DNA of 6,144 nucleotides from an uncultured Clostridia bacterium (GCA_934647145.1 CAKUFB010000170.1:1-6144); one strand, 5' to 3'. Shown: positions 1 through 6,144, counted from the stretch's first letter. Notes: generated from the sequence alone by a model not told the origin. Translations and numbers: made by a program.

Positions 1-466
1 GCGCGAGGGTCACGGGCGGGTTCTTCTCGCAGCGATACATCATGCCGTCCCGCGTCAGGCCGTAGCGGGAGAGCAGCTCGTCCAGCCCCTCGACCGTCTC
101 GCGGTAGATCTCGGCGCTGTTGCCGGTGGCGATCAGCGGATCATCCGTCCACCTTTCGCGGTCGAACAGCAGCGGCTGCTTCGTCCAGTACTGCGGCGCG
201 AGGTTCCAGGCAATCCGTTTGCCCTCGGGGCCGTAGACATAGCCGCGGAACTCGGCCAGCCAGTGAAGCGTCTCGGCGGTGCGGCCCAGCCTTTCCAGCG
301 TGGGGCGGATCGTGTCCCGCGCCCGGCCCAGCGGGGAGACGTAGAAATCGTCGATCGACTCCCTGACCAGGCGGTCGCTGAGCAGCTGCGCCTCGCGAAA
401 GCCCTTCTCGGTCAGCGAGTCGCGGGCGTAGTCCGGCTCGGCATGGCGTATCAGCAGGATTCTCAT
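1..466 (-). CDS. Histidine phosphatase family protein (partial, C-terminus beyond window)
   Basis: The first 155 codons of a phosphoglycerate-mutase-like phosphatase are visible; the gene runs off the left edge. The N-terminus MRILLIRHAEPDY carries the family's RHG-type motif in the form RHAE, with His8 as the expected phospho-accepting histidine beside Arg7. The following S-L-T-E-K-G segment (residues 17-22) and Y-V-S-P-L-G-R-A (42-49, Arg48) supply the usual conserved positions, and Glu72 is a candidate general acid. The second catalytic histidine should lie in the missing part; the visible piece is about two thirds to three quarters of a typical 200-230 residue member. The ATG at 466 is supported by AGGGAG at 475-480, 8 nt upstream. 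It is the third gene of the xth operon, starting 24 nt after the HAD gene. Enzymes of this family hydrolyse varied phosphomonoesters in the cytoplasm, and the substrate cannot be told from sequence. Family assignment is firm; function is open. Confidence 0.9.
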   Translation of the reverse strand, partial: MRILLIRHAEPDYARDSLTEKGFREAQLLSDRLVRESIDDFYVSPLGRARDTIRPTLERLGRTAETLHWLAEFRGYVYGPEGKRIAWNLAPQYWTKQPLLFDRERWTDDPLIATGNSAEIYRETVEGLDELLSRYGLTRDGMMYRCEKNPPVTLA

Positions 467-490
467 GCGTTTTTCTCCCTTCGCGCGTCT

Positions 491-1063
491 TCAGTCCTTT
501 TCCCGGGGCCAGGGCGAAAGCGACTCGCCCTTCACCAGATAGGCCTTCTTCGCCAGGCGGGCCATGGGCGTGTCGGAGCGCGAGTCGGAATAAAACTCGT
601 CCACCCGCGCGTCGCCCAGCGCCTGATGGAAGCGGACGACCTTCTCCGTGCCGCGGCAGTTGCGCCCGGCGATGCGGCCGGTCGAGGAATCCATGCGCGT
701 GCCCAGCAGCGTCCTCACGCCCAGTCTCTCGAGCGCCGGGCGCACGATGAACTCGGGCGAGGCGGAGATCACCACGTCGTCCGGCCGCTTCCGTTCAAGG
801 TACCAGCGGTTCGTTTTTCCGATATTCGCCTGCCAGAAGGCGGCAAGCTCGGCGTTTAAGTCCTTTGGCGCGGAAAACACGGCCTGAAACAGGCATTGCT
901 TGAAGGCCTCCCTGGAGCTCAGGCGCAGCAGCATGCCCAGGCCGGGCGCGATCAGGAGGATCAGGCGCGGCCAGGTCTTTTTGTACCGTTTCAGGCACCA
1001 GCGGGTAAACAGCGCCGTGCTGTCAAATGGCACGATGGTCTTGTCAAAGTCGTATACGTTCAT
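491..1063 (-). CDS. HAD-superfamily (HAD-IB, SerB-like) phosphatase
   Basis: A 190-residue haloacid-dehalogenase fold phosphatase. All four HAD motifs are visible: motif I DFDKT (Asp5 nucleophile, Asp7 acid/base, Thr9), motif II in VISAS (Ser100), motif III lysine near K141 in GTEKV, and motif IV YSDSRSDTPM (Asp160 and Asp164, Mg2+ ligands). Residues 10-90 between motifs I and II form the cap and include a hydrophobic stretch at 33-47 that could touch the membrane, though a helical cap is the simpler reading. The pattern matches HAD-IB enzymes related to phosphoserine phosphatase that are common in Clostridia; the true substrate is unknown. I chose the ATG at 1063 rather than longer in-frame options (open to 1450) because it places motif I at residue 5 and overlaps the xth stop codon as ATGA. 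The longer versions would read through xth in another frame. The 4-nt overlap implies translational coupling to xth. Confidence 0.92.
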   Translation of the reverse strand: MNVYDFDKTIVPFDSTALFTRWCLKRYKKTWPRLILLIAPGLGMLLRLSSREAFKQCLFQAVFSAPKDLNAELAAFWQANIGKTNRWYLERKRPDDVVISASPEFIVRPALERLGVRTLLGTRMDSSTGRIAGRNCRGTEKVVRFHQALGDARVDEFYSDSRSDTPMARLAKKAYLVKGESLSPWPREKD

Positions 1064-1812
1064 GAAATCACCAGCTCCACCGGGCAGTGGTCCGACCCGA
1101 AAATTTCCTGATGAATGCAGGCGCTCTGCATCCGCTTTTCCAGGCGGCGGCTGACCACGAAGTAGTCGATGCGCCATCCCGCGTTGGTGGCGCGGGCGTT
1201 TCGAATGTAGCTCCACCAGCTGTACTCTCCGGCCGCGTCCGGGTGAAAGTACCGGAAGCTGTCGATGAAGCCCGCCGCCAGCAGGCTCGTGAACCGGGCG
1301 CGCTCCTGGTCGGTAAAGCCCGCGCTCATGCGGTTGGTGCGCGGGTTCTTCAGGTCGATCTCCTCGTGCGCCACGTTCAGGTCGCCGCACAGGATCACCG
1401 GCTTGCGGGCGTCCTGCCGGGTCAGGAAGGCGCGGAAGTCGTCCTCCCACTTCATGCGGTAGTCAAGGCGCGCCAGCTCCTTCTGCGAGTTGGGCGTGTA
1501 GCAGTTGATCAGCTGGAAGTCCTCGAACTCGGCGCGCAGGATGCGGCCCTCGCGGTCGTGCTCCGCCAGCCCCATGCCCTTTTCGACGGCCAGCGGCGCG
1601 ACGCGCGTGTAGATCGCCGTGCCCGAATAGCCCTTCTTTTCGGCGCAGTTTAAATAGACCTGATAGCCGGGCAGCGCCACGTCCAGCTGCTCCTCCTGCA
1701 GCTTGGTTTCCTGCAGGCAGATCACGTCCGCGTCCAGCGCCAGCATGCTGTCAATAAAGCCCTTGCCCGCGCAGGCGCGCAGGCCGTTCACGTTCCATGA
1801 AACCAGTTTCAT
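1060..1812 (-). CDS. xth: Exodeoxyribonuclease III (Xth/ExoA family AP endonuclease)
   Basis: A 250-residue cytoplasmic DNA-repair nuclease. Enzymes of this family cleave 5' to abasic sites and have 3'-phosphodiesterase and 3'-5' exonuclease activity in base excision repair. The family's active-site motifs are all present in order: N-terminal SWNVNGLRA with Asn7, LQETK with Glu35 (metal ligand), NCYTPN with Tyr105, GDLNVAH with Asp144 and Asn146, WRIDYF (213-218), and terminal SDHCPV with Asp241 and His242. The length is normal for the family. The start at 1812 gives the canonical MKLVSWNVNG beginning and has GGAGG at 1819-1823, 6 nt upstream; the reading frame stays open to 1878, but that extension would cover the promoter and is rejected. 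It is the first gene of a leftward operon with the HAD and histidine phosphatases. No catalytic residue is missing. The family is near certain. Confidence 0.97.
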   Translation of the reverse strand: MKLVSWNVNGLRACAGKGFIDSMLALDADVICLQETKLQEEQLDVALPGYQVYLNCAEKKGYSGTAIYTRVAPLAVEKGMGLAEHDREGRILRAEFEDFQLINCYTPNSQKELARLDYRMKWEDDFRAFLTRQDARKPVILCGDLNVAHEEIDLKNPRTNRMSAGFTDQERARFTSLLAAGFIDSFRYFHPDAAGEYSWWSYIRNARATNAGWRIDYFVVSRRLEKRMQSACIHQEIFGSDHCPVELVIS

Positions 1813-1849
1813 TTGCGTCCTCCAACTCCCCGGAAGGCTTTTTTTATTT

Positions 1850-1878
1850 ATTATAGCACGGATTCCCCGGCGGCGCAA
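1850..1878 (-). promoter_or_regulatory. Promoter of the xth operon (extended -10)
   Basis: On the minus strand a perfect TATAAT (1855-1850) is preceded by TGC, giving the extended -10 pattern TGnTATAAT. A weak -35 TTGCGC (1878-1873) lies exactly 17 nt upstream. A start near 1843 would give a leader of about 30 nt containing the xth ribosome-binding site. The extended -10 compensates for the poor -35. This is read from sequence only; the transcription start is inferred. Confidence 0.75.
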
Positions 1879-1900
1879 CCGGGCGGGCGGGCAGAGTTAA

Positions 1901-1915
1901 CGCAATATTATTGCG
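1901..1915. promoter_or_regulatory. Perfect 15-nt palindrome between divergent promoters (candidate operator)
   Basis: CGCAATA-T-TATTGCG is a perfect inverted repeat with 7-bp arms around one central base. It is AT-rich at the centre and stands in otherwise GC-rich DNA. It lies about 20 bp upstream of the xth -35 element and just upstream of the poor -35 of the cotH promoter, so a bound protein could affect either or both genes. No regulator family is recognised from the motif. The role as an operator is inference; it is too short to be a terminator and no gene ends here. Confidence 0.4.
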
Positions 1916-1921
1916 GACGTC

Positions 1922-1950
1922 TTCCCCTGCGCGGACGCATGCGCTATAAT
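1922..1950 (+). promoter_or_regulatory. Promoter of the CotH-pyridoxamine kinase unit
   Basis: A perfect -10 TATAAT at 1945-1950 has a poor -35 (TTCCCC, 1922-1927) at 17-nt spacing. The predicted start near 1957 leaves a leader of about 36 nt with an AGAGAGG ribosome-binding site at 1978-1984, 8 nt before the ATG at 1993. The weak -35 suggests dependence on an activator or low basal activity; the palindrome at 1901-1915 is well placed for such a protein, but this is inference. Confidence 0.6.
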
Positions 1951-1992
1951 GTAAATGTATATTTATCTGCTTTACCGAGAGAGGTTTGTCAT

Positions 1993-4905
1993 ATGAAAAA
2001 ACAGATGACGCTGTTTCTGGCGATGCTTCTGCTGCTGGCGGGCGGCTTTGCGGCGCAGTACCTGCCCCTTGCGGGCGGGGACGCGCAGACCGCCGAATCG
2101 CCCTACGCCGGGGATGAGCTGGCGATCAACGAGGTGATGAGCAAGAACACCTCGGCCTTTCCCGACTCCCGCGGGGACTACTACGACTGGTTCGAGGTCA
2201 CGAACCGCGGCTCGAGCGCGGTCAACCTGAGCGGCTGGACGGTGCGCAAGACGGACGACGCGTCGAAGGTCTTCTCCTTCCCCGCGCAGCTGCTGAGGCC
2301 GGGCGAGTGCGCGCTGGTGTACGCCAGCGGCAAAAACACCGCCGTGGCCGGGTACGCCTACGAGGCGAAGTTCAAGATCAGCTCCTCGGGCGACGGCCTG
2401 ACGCTGTGCGACCCGGCGGGCGAGGTGCGCGATCAGGTAGAGATTCCCGCGCTGGCCGCCAATACCTGCTACAAGCGGGACGGCAAGACCGGCGAGTGGA
2501 CGGTCTCGGCGCGCTATTCCCCCGCCCTGCCCAACACCGGGGAAAACGAGGCGATCTTCGCGCAGCAGGCGGTTTCCGACGCGCTGGAGCTGAGCGAGGT
2601 CATGCCGCGCAACGCCACCTACCTGGACGGCAAGAGCGACTACATCGAGGTTCACAATACCTCCGACCGGCCGGTCGATCTGTCGGCCTATTCGCTCTCG
2701 GACGACCCGGGCAAGCCCGGCAAGTGGGCCTTCCCGCAGAAAACGCTGGGCGCGGACGAGTACCTGGTCATCTACGCGGACGGCACGGACGGCGAGCGGG
2801 ACGGCCTGCTGTGCGCCCCGTTCAGGCTCTCCAAGGAAGGCGAGAGCGTCACGCTGTTTAAAAACGGCGAGGCGGTCGATCAGGTCTCCTGGGATCAGGC
2901 GGCGGTCGACCTGTCGATCAGCAAGGTCAACGGCGCGTGGGTCACGACCGTCTCCCCCACCCCCGGCCTGCCCAACACCCCCGAAAGCGCCGCGCAGCTG
3001 GACGCGGCCTTCCGCGCATCCCACGCCTCGACCGGCCTGGTGATCAGCGAGGTCATGGCCTCGACCACGCAGATCGTCAAGGGCAGCTCGTCCTACGACT
3101 GGGTGGAGATCTACAACTCGACCGGAAGCGCGATCGATTTGTCCGGCTACGGCATCTCCGACAAGTCCTCCCACCCCCGCAAGTGGCAGTTCCCGCAGGG
3201 CGCGTCCATCAAGGCGAACAGCTATCTGGTGGTCTTCCTGTCGGGCTACACCTTCGAGACCGCCGACAGAAACGGCTATTACCACGCCTCCTTCAAGCTC
3301 TCGGGCGCGGGCGGCGAGACGCTGACCCTGTGCGCGCCCTCCGGCGCGCTGATCGACCGCGTGACCCTGCCCAGGCAGTACGGCGACGTGTCCTACGGCC
3401 GCGTGTCCGGCCGCGACGGCTTCTGTTTCATGGACGCCGCCACCCCCGGCGAGGCGAACGCCGCCCTGGGCTACGCATACCGCTGCGAAAAGCCGGCCTT
3501 CTCGCAGGCGGGCGGCGTGTTCGGCGCGGGCGAAACGGTGACGCTGGAGCTGAACTGCGCGCCCGGGGAGACGATCTATTACACCCTCGACTGCACCGAC
3601 CCGACCACCTCCTCCGCGCTCTACACCGGCCCGATCACCCTCTCCTCGAGCACGGTCGTGCGCGCGGCCTCCTTCGCGGACGGCGCGATGCCCTCCTATG
3701 CCAACACCCAGACCTACCTGTTCGGCGTGTCCCACACGGTGCGGGTGGTGTCGGTGGTGTCCGACCCGGACAACCTGTACTCGCGCGACGCGGGCATACT
3801 CTACGGCAGCGACCGGAGCGCCAACTTCTGGAACAAGAGCTGGGAGCGAGACGCGCACGTGGAAATCTACCTGCCCGACGGCACGCAGCAGGTGTCGCGC
3901 GGCTGCGGCTTCAAGGTACACGGCTCCTTGTCCCGCGAGCTGGATCAGAAGTCCTTCAAGGTGATCGCCCGCAGCTGCTATGACGACGGCAACCGCTTCG
4001 AGGCGGCGGTCTTCGACGGCCTGCCCTATACCGAGTACCAGTCGCTGGTGCTGCGCGCGGGCGGCCAGGACGGCGTGCGGGCGAGGATGCGCGACACGCT
4101 GGGCGCCTACCTGGCCAGGCAGGCCGGACTGCTCAACCAGGAAAGCGAGGTGTGCGTGATGTACTTAAACGGCCAGTATTACGGCCAGTACGAGCTCCGC
4201 GAGCGCATCAACACCACCTACCTGGCCCAGCACCTCGGCCTGACCGACAAGAGCGGATTGTCCCTGGTCAAGGACGACACCGTGCTCGCCGGCAGCAACG
4301 CCACCTACAAGGAGCTCAAGGCCTGGCTCAGGGAGCATCCCGACGCGACCGACGCCGACCTTGAATACGTCAATACGCAGGTTGACCTGGACAATTACAT
4401 CGACTTTAGCGCCCTGCTGGTGTATACCGGCAACCAGGACATCGGCATCCGGCGCTACCGCGACGCGAACGGCGACGGCCGCTGGCGGTGGATCGTGTTC
4501 GACTTCGACTTCGCCTTCTTCAACGACGTGAACTCCATGGAGCGCTGGATGAATCCGGAGGGCGCGGGCTGGTACGGCAGGGCCGACAACGCGCTGTTCG
4601 CCTACTGCATCAAAAACGAGGCGTTTAAGGACAGGTTCCTGACCCGCCTGGGCGAGCTGATGAGCGAGCAGTGGACGACCGACAACGTGCTTGCCTGGAT
4701 CGACGCGCAGCATGACCTGCTCCGCCCCGAGATGCAGCAGATGTTTGAGCGCTGGACGTTCGGCTCCGTCGCCAAGTGGGAAAAATACGTCTCCTCGCTC
4801 AGGGAGTTCGTCGAGACCCGCAGGGACAAGCTGCTGGGCTACATTCAGGAGGCCTGCAGCCTCACCGACGCGGAAATGGAGAAGTACTTTGGAAACGCAA
4901 AATAA
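1993..4905 (+). CDS. Secreted CotH kinase-family protein with three lamin-tail domains
   Basis: A 970-residue exported protein. Residues 1-20 form a signal peptide (two lysines, then a Leu/Met/Ala-rich core, then AGGFAAQ) without a lipobox cysteine. Three lamin-tail domains follow at about 43-180, 198-328 and 348-488, each starting with a (N/S)EVM segment and carrying a D/Y-(W/I)-(F/V/I)-E-V/I-x-N motif and an N/D-L-S-G/A-(W/Y) turn. A chitobiase C-terminal-like beta domain (about 499-577, TIYYTLDCTDPT) precedes the CotH kinase domain (about 583-940). CotH hallmarks are KVHGS (641-645), YLNGQYYGQYELRERI (724-739), NQDIG (814-818) and DANGDGRWRWIVFDFDF (824-840), whose acidic residues probably bind metal. 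In Bacillus, CotH phosphorylates spore-coat proteins; here the export signal and accessory domains suggest a cell-surface or extracellular role, which is inference. No sortase motif, dockerin or C-terminal membrane segment is seen. The frame is open upstream to 1813, but 1993 has the ribosome-binding site and signal peptide. Confidence 0.9.
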   Translation: MKKQMTLFLAMLLLLAGGFAAQYLPLAGGDAQTAESPYAGDELAINEVMSKNTSAFPDSRGDYYDWFEVTNRGSSAVNLSGWTVRKTDDASKVFSFPAQLLRPGECALVYASGKNTAVAGYAYEAKFKISSSGDGLTLCDPAGEVRDQVEIPALAANTCYKRDGKTGEWTVSARYSPALPNTGENEAIFAQQAVSDALELSEVMPRNATYLDGKSDYIEVHNTSDRPVDLSAYSLSDDPGKPGKWAFPQKTLGADEYLVIYADGTDGERDGLLCAPFRLSKEGESVTLFKNGEAVDQVSWDQAAVDLSISKVNGAWVTTVSPTPGLPNTPESAAQLDAAFRASHASTGLVISEVMASTTQIVKGSSSYDWVEIYNSTGSAIDLSGYGISDKSSHPRKWQFPQGASIKANSYLVVFLSGYTFETADRNGYYHASFKLSGAGGETLTLCAPSGALIDRVTLPRQYGDVSYGRVSGRDGFCFMDAATPGEANAALGYAYRCEKPAFSQAGGVFGAGETVTLELNCAPGETIYYTLDCTDPTTSSALYTGPITLSSSTVVRAASFADGAMPSYANTQTYLFGVSHTVRVVSVVSDPDNLYSRDAGILYGSDRSANFWNKSWERDAHVEIYLPDGTQQVSRGCGFKVHGSLSRELDQKSFKVIARSCYDDGNRFEAAVFDGLPYTEYQSLVLRAGGQDGVRARMRDTLGAYLARQAGLLNQESEVCVMYLNGQYYGQYELRERINTTYLAQHLGLTDKSGLSLVKDDTVLAGSNATYKELKAWLREHPDATDADLEYVNTQVDLDNYIDFSALLVYTGNQDIGIRRYRDANGDGRWRWIVFDFDFAFFNDVNSMERWMNPEGAGWYGRADNALFAYCIKNEAFKDRFLTRLGELMSEQWTTDNVLAWIDAQHDLLRPEMQQMFERWTFGSVAKWEKYVSSLREFVETRRDKLLGYIQEACSLTDAEMEKYFGNAK
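4878..4891 (+). promoter_or_regulatory. Ribosome-binding site and TTG start of the pyridoxamine kinase, inside the cotH end
   Basis: GGAGA (4878-4882) lies 6 nt before an in-frame TTG at 4889-4891. There is no in-frame ATG near the conserved N-terminus. The next candidate, GTG at 4928, would remove residues of the first beta strand (ALIVQDLS) and has no good ribosome-binding site. The start therefore sits within the last codons of the CotH gene, implying coupled translation. Confidence 0.75.
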
Positions 4906-5719
4906 CCGGATACCCCGCGCGCTCATCGTGCAGGACTTAAGCTGCCTGGGGCGCTGCTCGCTGACCGTCGCGCTGCCCGCGCTCTCGTCGCTGGGCGTGC
5001 AGGCCGTCCCCCTGCCTACCGCGGCGCTCAGCGCGCATACCGGGGGCTTCGGCCGGCCGGCGGCAGTTGACCTGACCGGCTTTATGAAGGAAGCGATCGC
5101 CCACTACCGCTCGCTCGATCTGCGCTTCGACGCGGTCGTCACCGGCTACATGGCCTCCTGCGAGCAGGTGCAGATCGCGCGCGAGCTGCTCGCCTGGCAG
5201 CGTCAGGCGCTCAAGGTGGTCGACCCGGCGATGGCCGACCATGGACGTCTGTATCAAGGCCTGCCGGAGGAGCTGCCCGGCCGCCTGCGCGCGCTGTGCG
5301 GGGACGCCGACCTCATCACCCCCAACTGGACCGAGGCCTGTTTGCTCGCCGGCGCGGAATATTCGGACGCGCCCCTCTCCCCCGAAGCGCTTCGCTCGCT
5401 GTGCTCCCGCCTGCCCGCACGCGAAGCGGTCGTCACCGGCGCGCCCGTCGGGCAGGGGACGGCCAACGCGGTGTATTCGGGAGGCGAGGTGACCATCATC
5501 CCCTACGAGCTGCTTCCCGCCGCCTATCCGGGCACGGGCGACCTGTTCACCGCCTGCCTGACCGGGCGGCTCCTTCAGGGCATGCCGCTTACCGGGGCCG
5601 CGCGCGAGACCACGCGCTTCCTCAGCTCGGTCATTGCCCTCACGCTTTCGGCAGGAACGCCCGCGCGGGAGGGCGTGCTGCTCGAGCGCTGTCTGTGCGG
5701 GAAAGTTTCCGGTCACTGA
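4889..5719 (+). CDS. pdxY: Pyridoxal/pyridoxamine kinase (PdxY/PdxK type, ribokinase superfamily)
   Basis: A 276-residue cytoplasmic kinase of the vitamin B6 salvage pathway; the family phosphorylates pyridoxal, pyridoxine or pyridoxamine at the 5' position with ATP. Recognisable segments are VQDLSCLGRCSLTVALP (14-30), LPTAALSAHTGGFG (42-55), DAVVTGYM (81-88), VDPAMADHGRLY (111-122), TPNWTEA (144-150) and the anion-hole motif PGTGDLF (214-220) with the expected catalytic base Asp218. The VDPAMADHG segment has Ala where many relatives have Gly (MGDHG). Length and motif order fit the clostridial pyridoxamine kinases; a hydroxymethylpyrimidine kinase (ThiD) is less likely given the N-terminal QDLSCLGRCS pattern. 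Which vitamer it prefers cannot be told. The TTG start overlaps the end of the CotH gene by 17 nt, and no separate promoter is evident, so expression probably depends on the cotH message. There is no obvious functional link between the two products. Confidence 0.9.
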   Translation: METQNNRIPRALIVQDLSCLGRCSLTVALPALSSLGVQAVPLPTAALSAHTGGFGRPAAVDLTGFMKEAIAHYRSLDLRFDAVVTGYMASCEQVQIARELLAWQRQALKVVDPAMADHGRLYQGLPEELPGRLRALCGDADLITPNWTEACLLAGAEYSDAPLSPEALRSLCSRLPAREAVVTGAPVGQGTANAVYSGGEVTIIPYELLPAAYPGTGDLFTACLTGRLLQGMPLTGAARETTRFLSSVIALTLSAGTPAREGVLLERCLCGKVSGH

Positions 5720-5740
5720 GCGCTTTGTTCCGGAGGCTTC

Positions 5741-5780
5741 GAACGTTACGCGGGCGCGTGCCATGGAACGTTCCGTTTTT
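5741..5780 (+). terminator. Possible intrinsic terminator after the pyridoxamine kinase gene
   Basis: GAACGTT (5741-5747) can pair with AACGTTC (5767-5773). Inside it, ACGCG (5748-5752) pairs with CGCGT (5755-5759) over a tight GG loop, leaving a 7-nt bulge on the 3' side. CG and a run of five T residues (5776-5780) follow. The stem is interrupted and the T tract is short, so this is an imperfect terminator. It does separate the kinase stop (5719) from the next promoter (5805). Because GAACGTT is partly self-complementary, alternative pairings exist. Confidence 0.4.
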
Positions 5781-5804
5781 ACGAAATTGTTAATATAGCC
5801 GTGC

Positions 5805-5833
5805 TTGACAAAATTGCGCCACATCCATACAAT
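5805..5833 (+). promoter_or_regulatory. Near-consensus sigma-A promoter of the purine permease gene
   Basis: A perfect TTGACA (5805-5810) is followed after exactly 17 nt by TACAAT (5828-5833, one mismatch from TATAAT). It is the strongest promoter in the window. The predicted start near 5840 gives a leader of only about 43 nt, too short for a purine riboswitch, so control is more likely at the DNA level. Confidence 0.85.
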
Positions 5834-5846
5834 GGAAACGTTTGCT
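5833..5846. promoter_or_regulatory. cre/LacI-family-like operator over the permease transcription start
   Basis: TGGAAACGTTTGCT contains the palindrome AAACGTTT (5836-5843) with the central CG typical of LacI-family operators. Against the CcpA cre consensus TGWAARCGNTWNCA it differs only at positions 3 and 14. It overlaps the last base of the -10 and the predicted start, a position that would give repression. The binder could be CcpA or another LacI-family repressor; an E. coli-type PurR box has a similar core, but that protein is not expected in Firmicutes. The match is visible in sequence; the function is inferred. Confidence 0.5.
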
Positions 5847-5882
5847 CCCGCCGAGGGATCACATCATTATGGAGGCGCTATT

Positions 5883-6144
5883 ATGGAAAAGCTGTTCAGG
5901 CTCAAGGAACACCACACCAACGTCCGCACGGAGATTCTGGCGGGCGTCACGACCTTCTTCGCGATGGCCTACATCATCTTCGTCAACCCGGACTTCCTCA
6001 AGGCCACCGGCATGGAATACACCGCCGTGCTGGTCGCCACCTGCGTATCCGCGGCCATCGGCTCCGCGCTGACCGCCTTTTTGTCCAACACGCCGTTTGC
6101 GCAGGCGCCGGGCATGGGCCTGAACGCTTTCTTCACCTACACCG
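5883..6144 (+). CDS. NCS2 family purine permease, AzgA/PbuG-like (partial, C-terminus beyond window)
   Basis: The first 87 codons of a nucleobase:cation symporter-2 membrane protein of the AzgA subfamily, which imports adenine, guanine or hypoxanthine for purine salvage. The visible part has a short cytoplasmic N-terminus (MEKLFRLKEHHTNVRTEI) and the family signature GVTTFFAMAYIIFVNP (residues 21-36, first membrane helix). A second hydrophobic segment at about 47-66 is followed by the conserved APGMGLNAFFTYT (75-87). Full-length relatives have roughly 430-480 residues, so most of the gene lies to the right. The ATG at 5883 has GGAGG at 5871-5875, 7 nt upstream. The gene has its own strong promoter and candidate operator, and is separated from the upstream kinase by a possible terminator. 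Purine base preference cannot be told from this fragment. Confidence 0.93.
   Translation, partial: MEKLFRLKEHHTNVRTEILAGVTTFFAMAYIIFVNPDFLKATGMEYTAVLVATCVSAAIGSALTAFLSNTPFAQAPGMGLNAFFTYT

Noticed and set aside
1813..1878. Upstream extension of xth to a start at 1878
   Set aside because: The extension would translate through the promoter, and the family's canonical N-terminus begins at 1812 with a good ribosome-binding site.
1881..1892. GGGCGGGCGGGC tract as a G-quadruplex
   Set aside because: Only three runs of three G are present, and a fourth nearby run is missing, so a standard intramolecular quadruplex is not supported.
1972..3921. A 649-codon open frame antisense to the CotH gene
   Set aside because: It is rich in Arg, Gly, Val and Ala with no recognisable motif, and mirrors GC-rich codon positions of a clearly real gene on the plus strand. 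It is a shadow frame.
4937..5824. A 295-codon open frame antisense to the pyridoxamine kinase
   Set aside because: Same shadow character (Arg/Gly/Ala-rich, no domain), lying opposite a kinase with intact motifs.
5834..5882. Purine riboswitch in the permease leader
   Set aside because: The leader from the predicted start is under 50 nt, and no three-way junction or conserved purine aptamer segments are visible.
5869..6072. Out-of-frame ATG at 5869 just upstream of the permease, open for 67 codons
   Set aside because: The ATG is formed by the ribosome-binding site itself (ATGGAGG). The product is Ser/Pro/Arg-rich without motifs and overlaps the well-supported permease frame.

Overview
The window is about 6.1 kb of GC-rich, gene-dense bacterial chromosome carrying six protein genes, two of them cut by the window edges. 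There are no RNA genes, mobile elements or CRISPR arrays. Purine-rich ribosome-binding sites, a TTG start, sigma-A-type promoters and the clostridial style of the pyridoxamine kinase, HAD phosphatase and secreted CotH protein point to a high-GC member of the Clostridia (Firmicutes), probably gut-associated. That placement is an inference from protein character and was not tested by a search.

Left half (1-1812, minus strand): a three-gene operon read leftwards, made of exodeoxyribonuclease III (xth), a small HAD-type phosphatase, and a histidine-phosphatase family enzyme that runs off the left edge. The first two genes overlap by 4 nt (ATGA) and the third starts 24 nt further on. A strong extended -10 promoter sits just upstream of xth.

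Divergent intergenic region (1813-1992): two back-to-back promoters, for xth leftwards and for the CotH gene rightwards, with a perfect 15-nt palindrome between them that could be an operator.

Right half (1993-5719, plus strand): a 970-residue secreted protein with three lamin-tail domains, a chitobiase-C-terminal-like domain and a CotH kinase domain. It is followed by a pyridoxal/pyridoxamine kinase whose likely TTG start lies inside the end of the CotH gene (17-nt overlap), so the two are probably translated from one message.

Right edge (5720-6144): an imperfect terminator-like structure, then a near-consensus promoter (TTGACA, 17 bp, TACAAT) with a cre/LacI-family-like operator over the transcription start, then the first 87 codons of an AzgA-type NCS2 purine permease. 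Its short leader leaves no room for a purine riboswitch.

I see no clearly undescribed system. The most interesting items are the multi-LTD secreted CotH protein, its coupling to a vitamin B6 kinase, and the two candidate operators.
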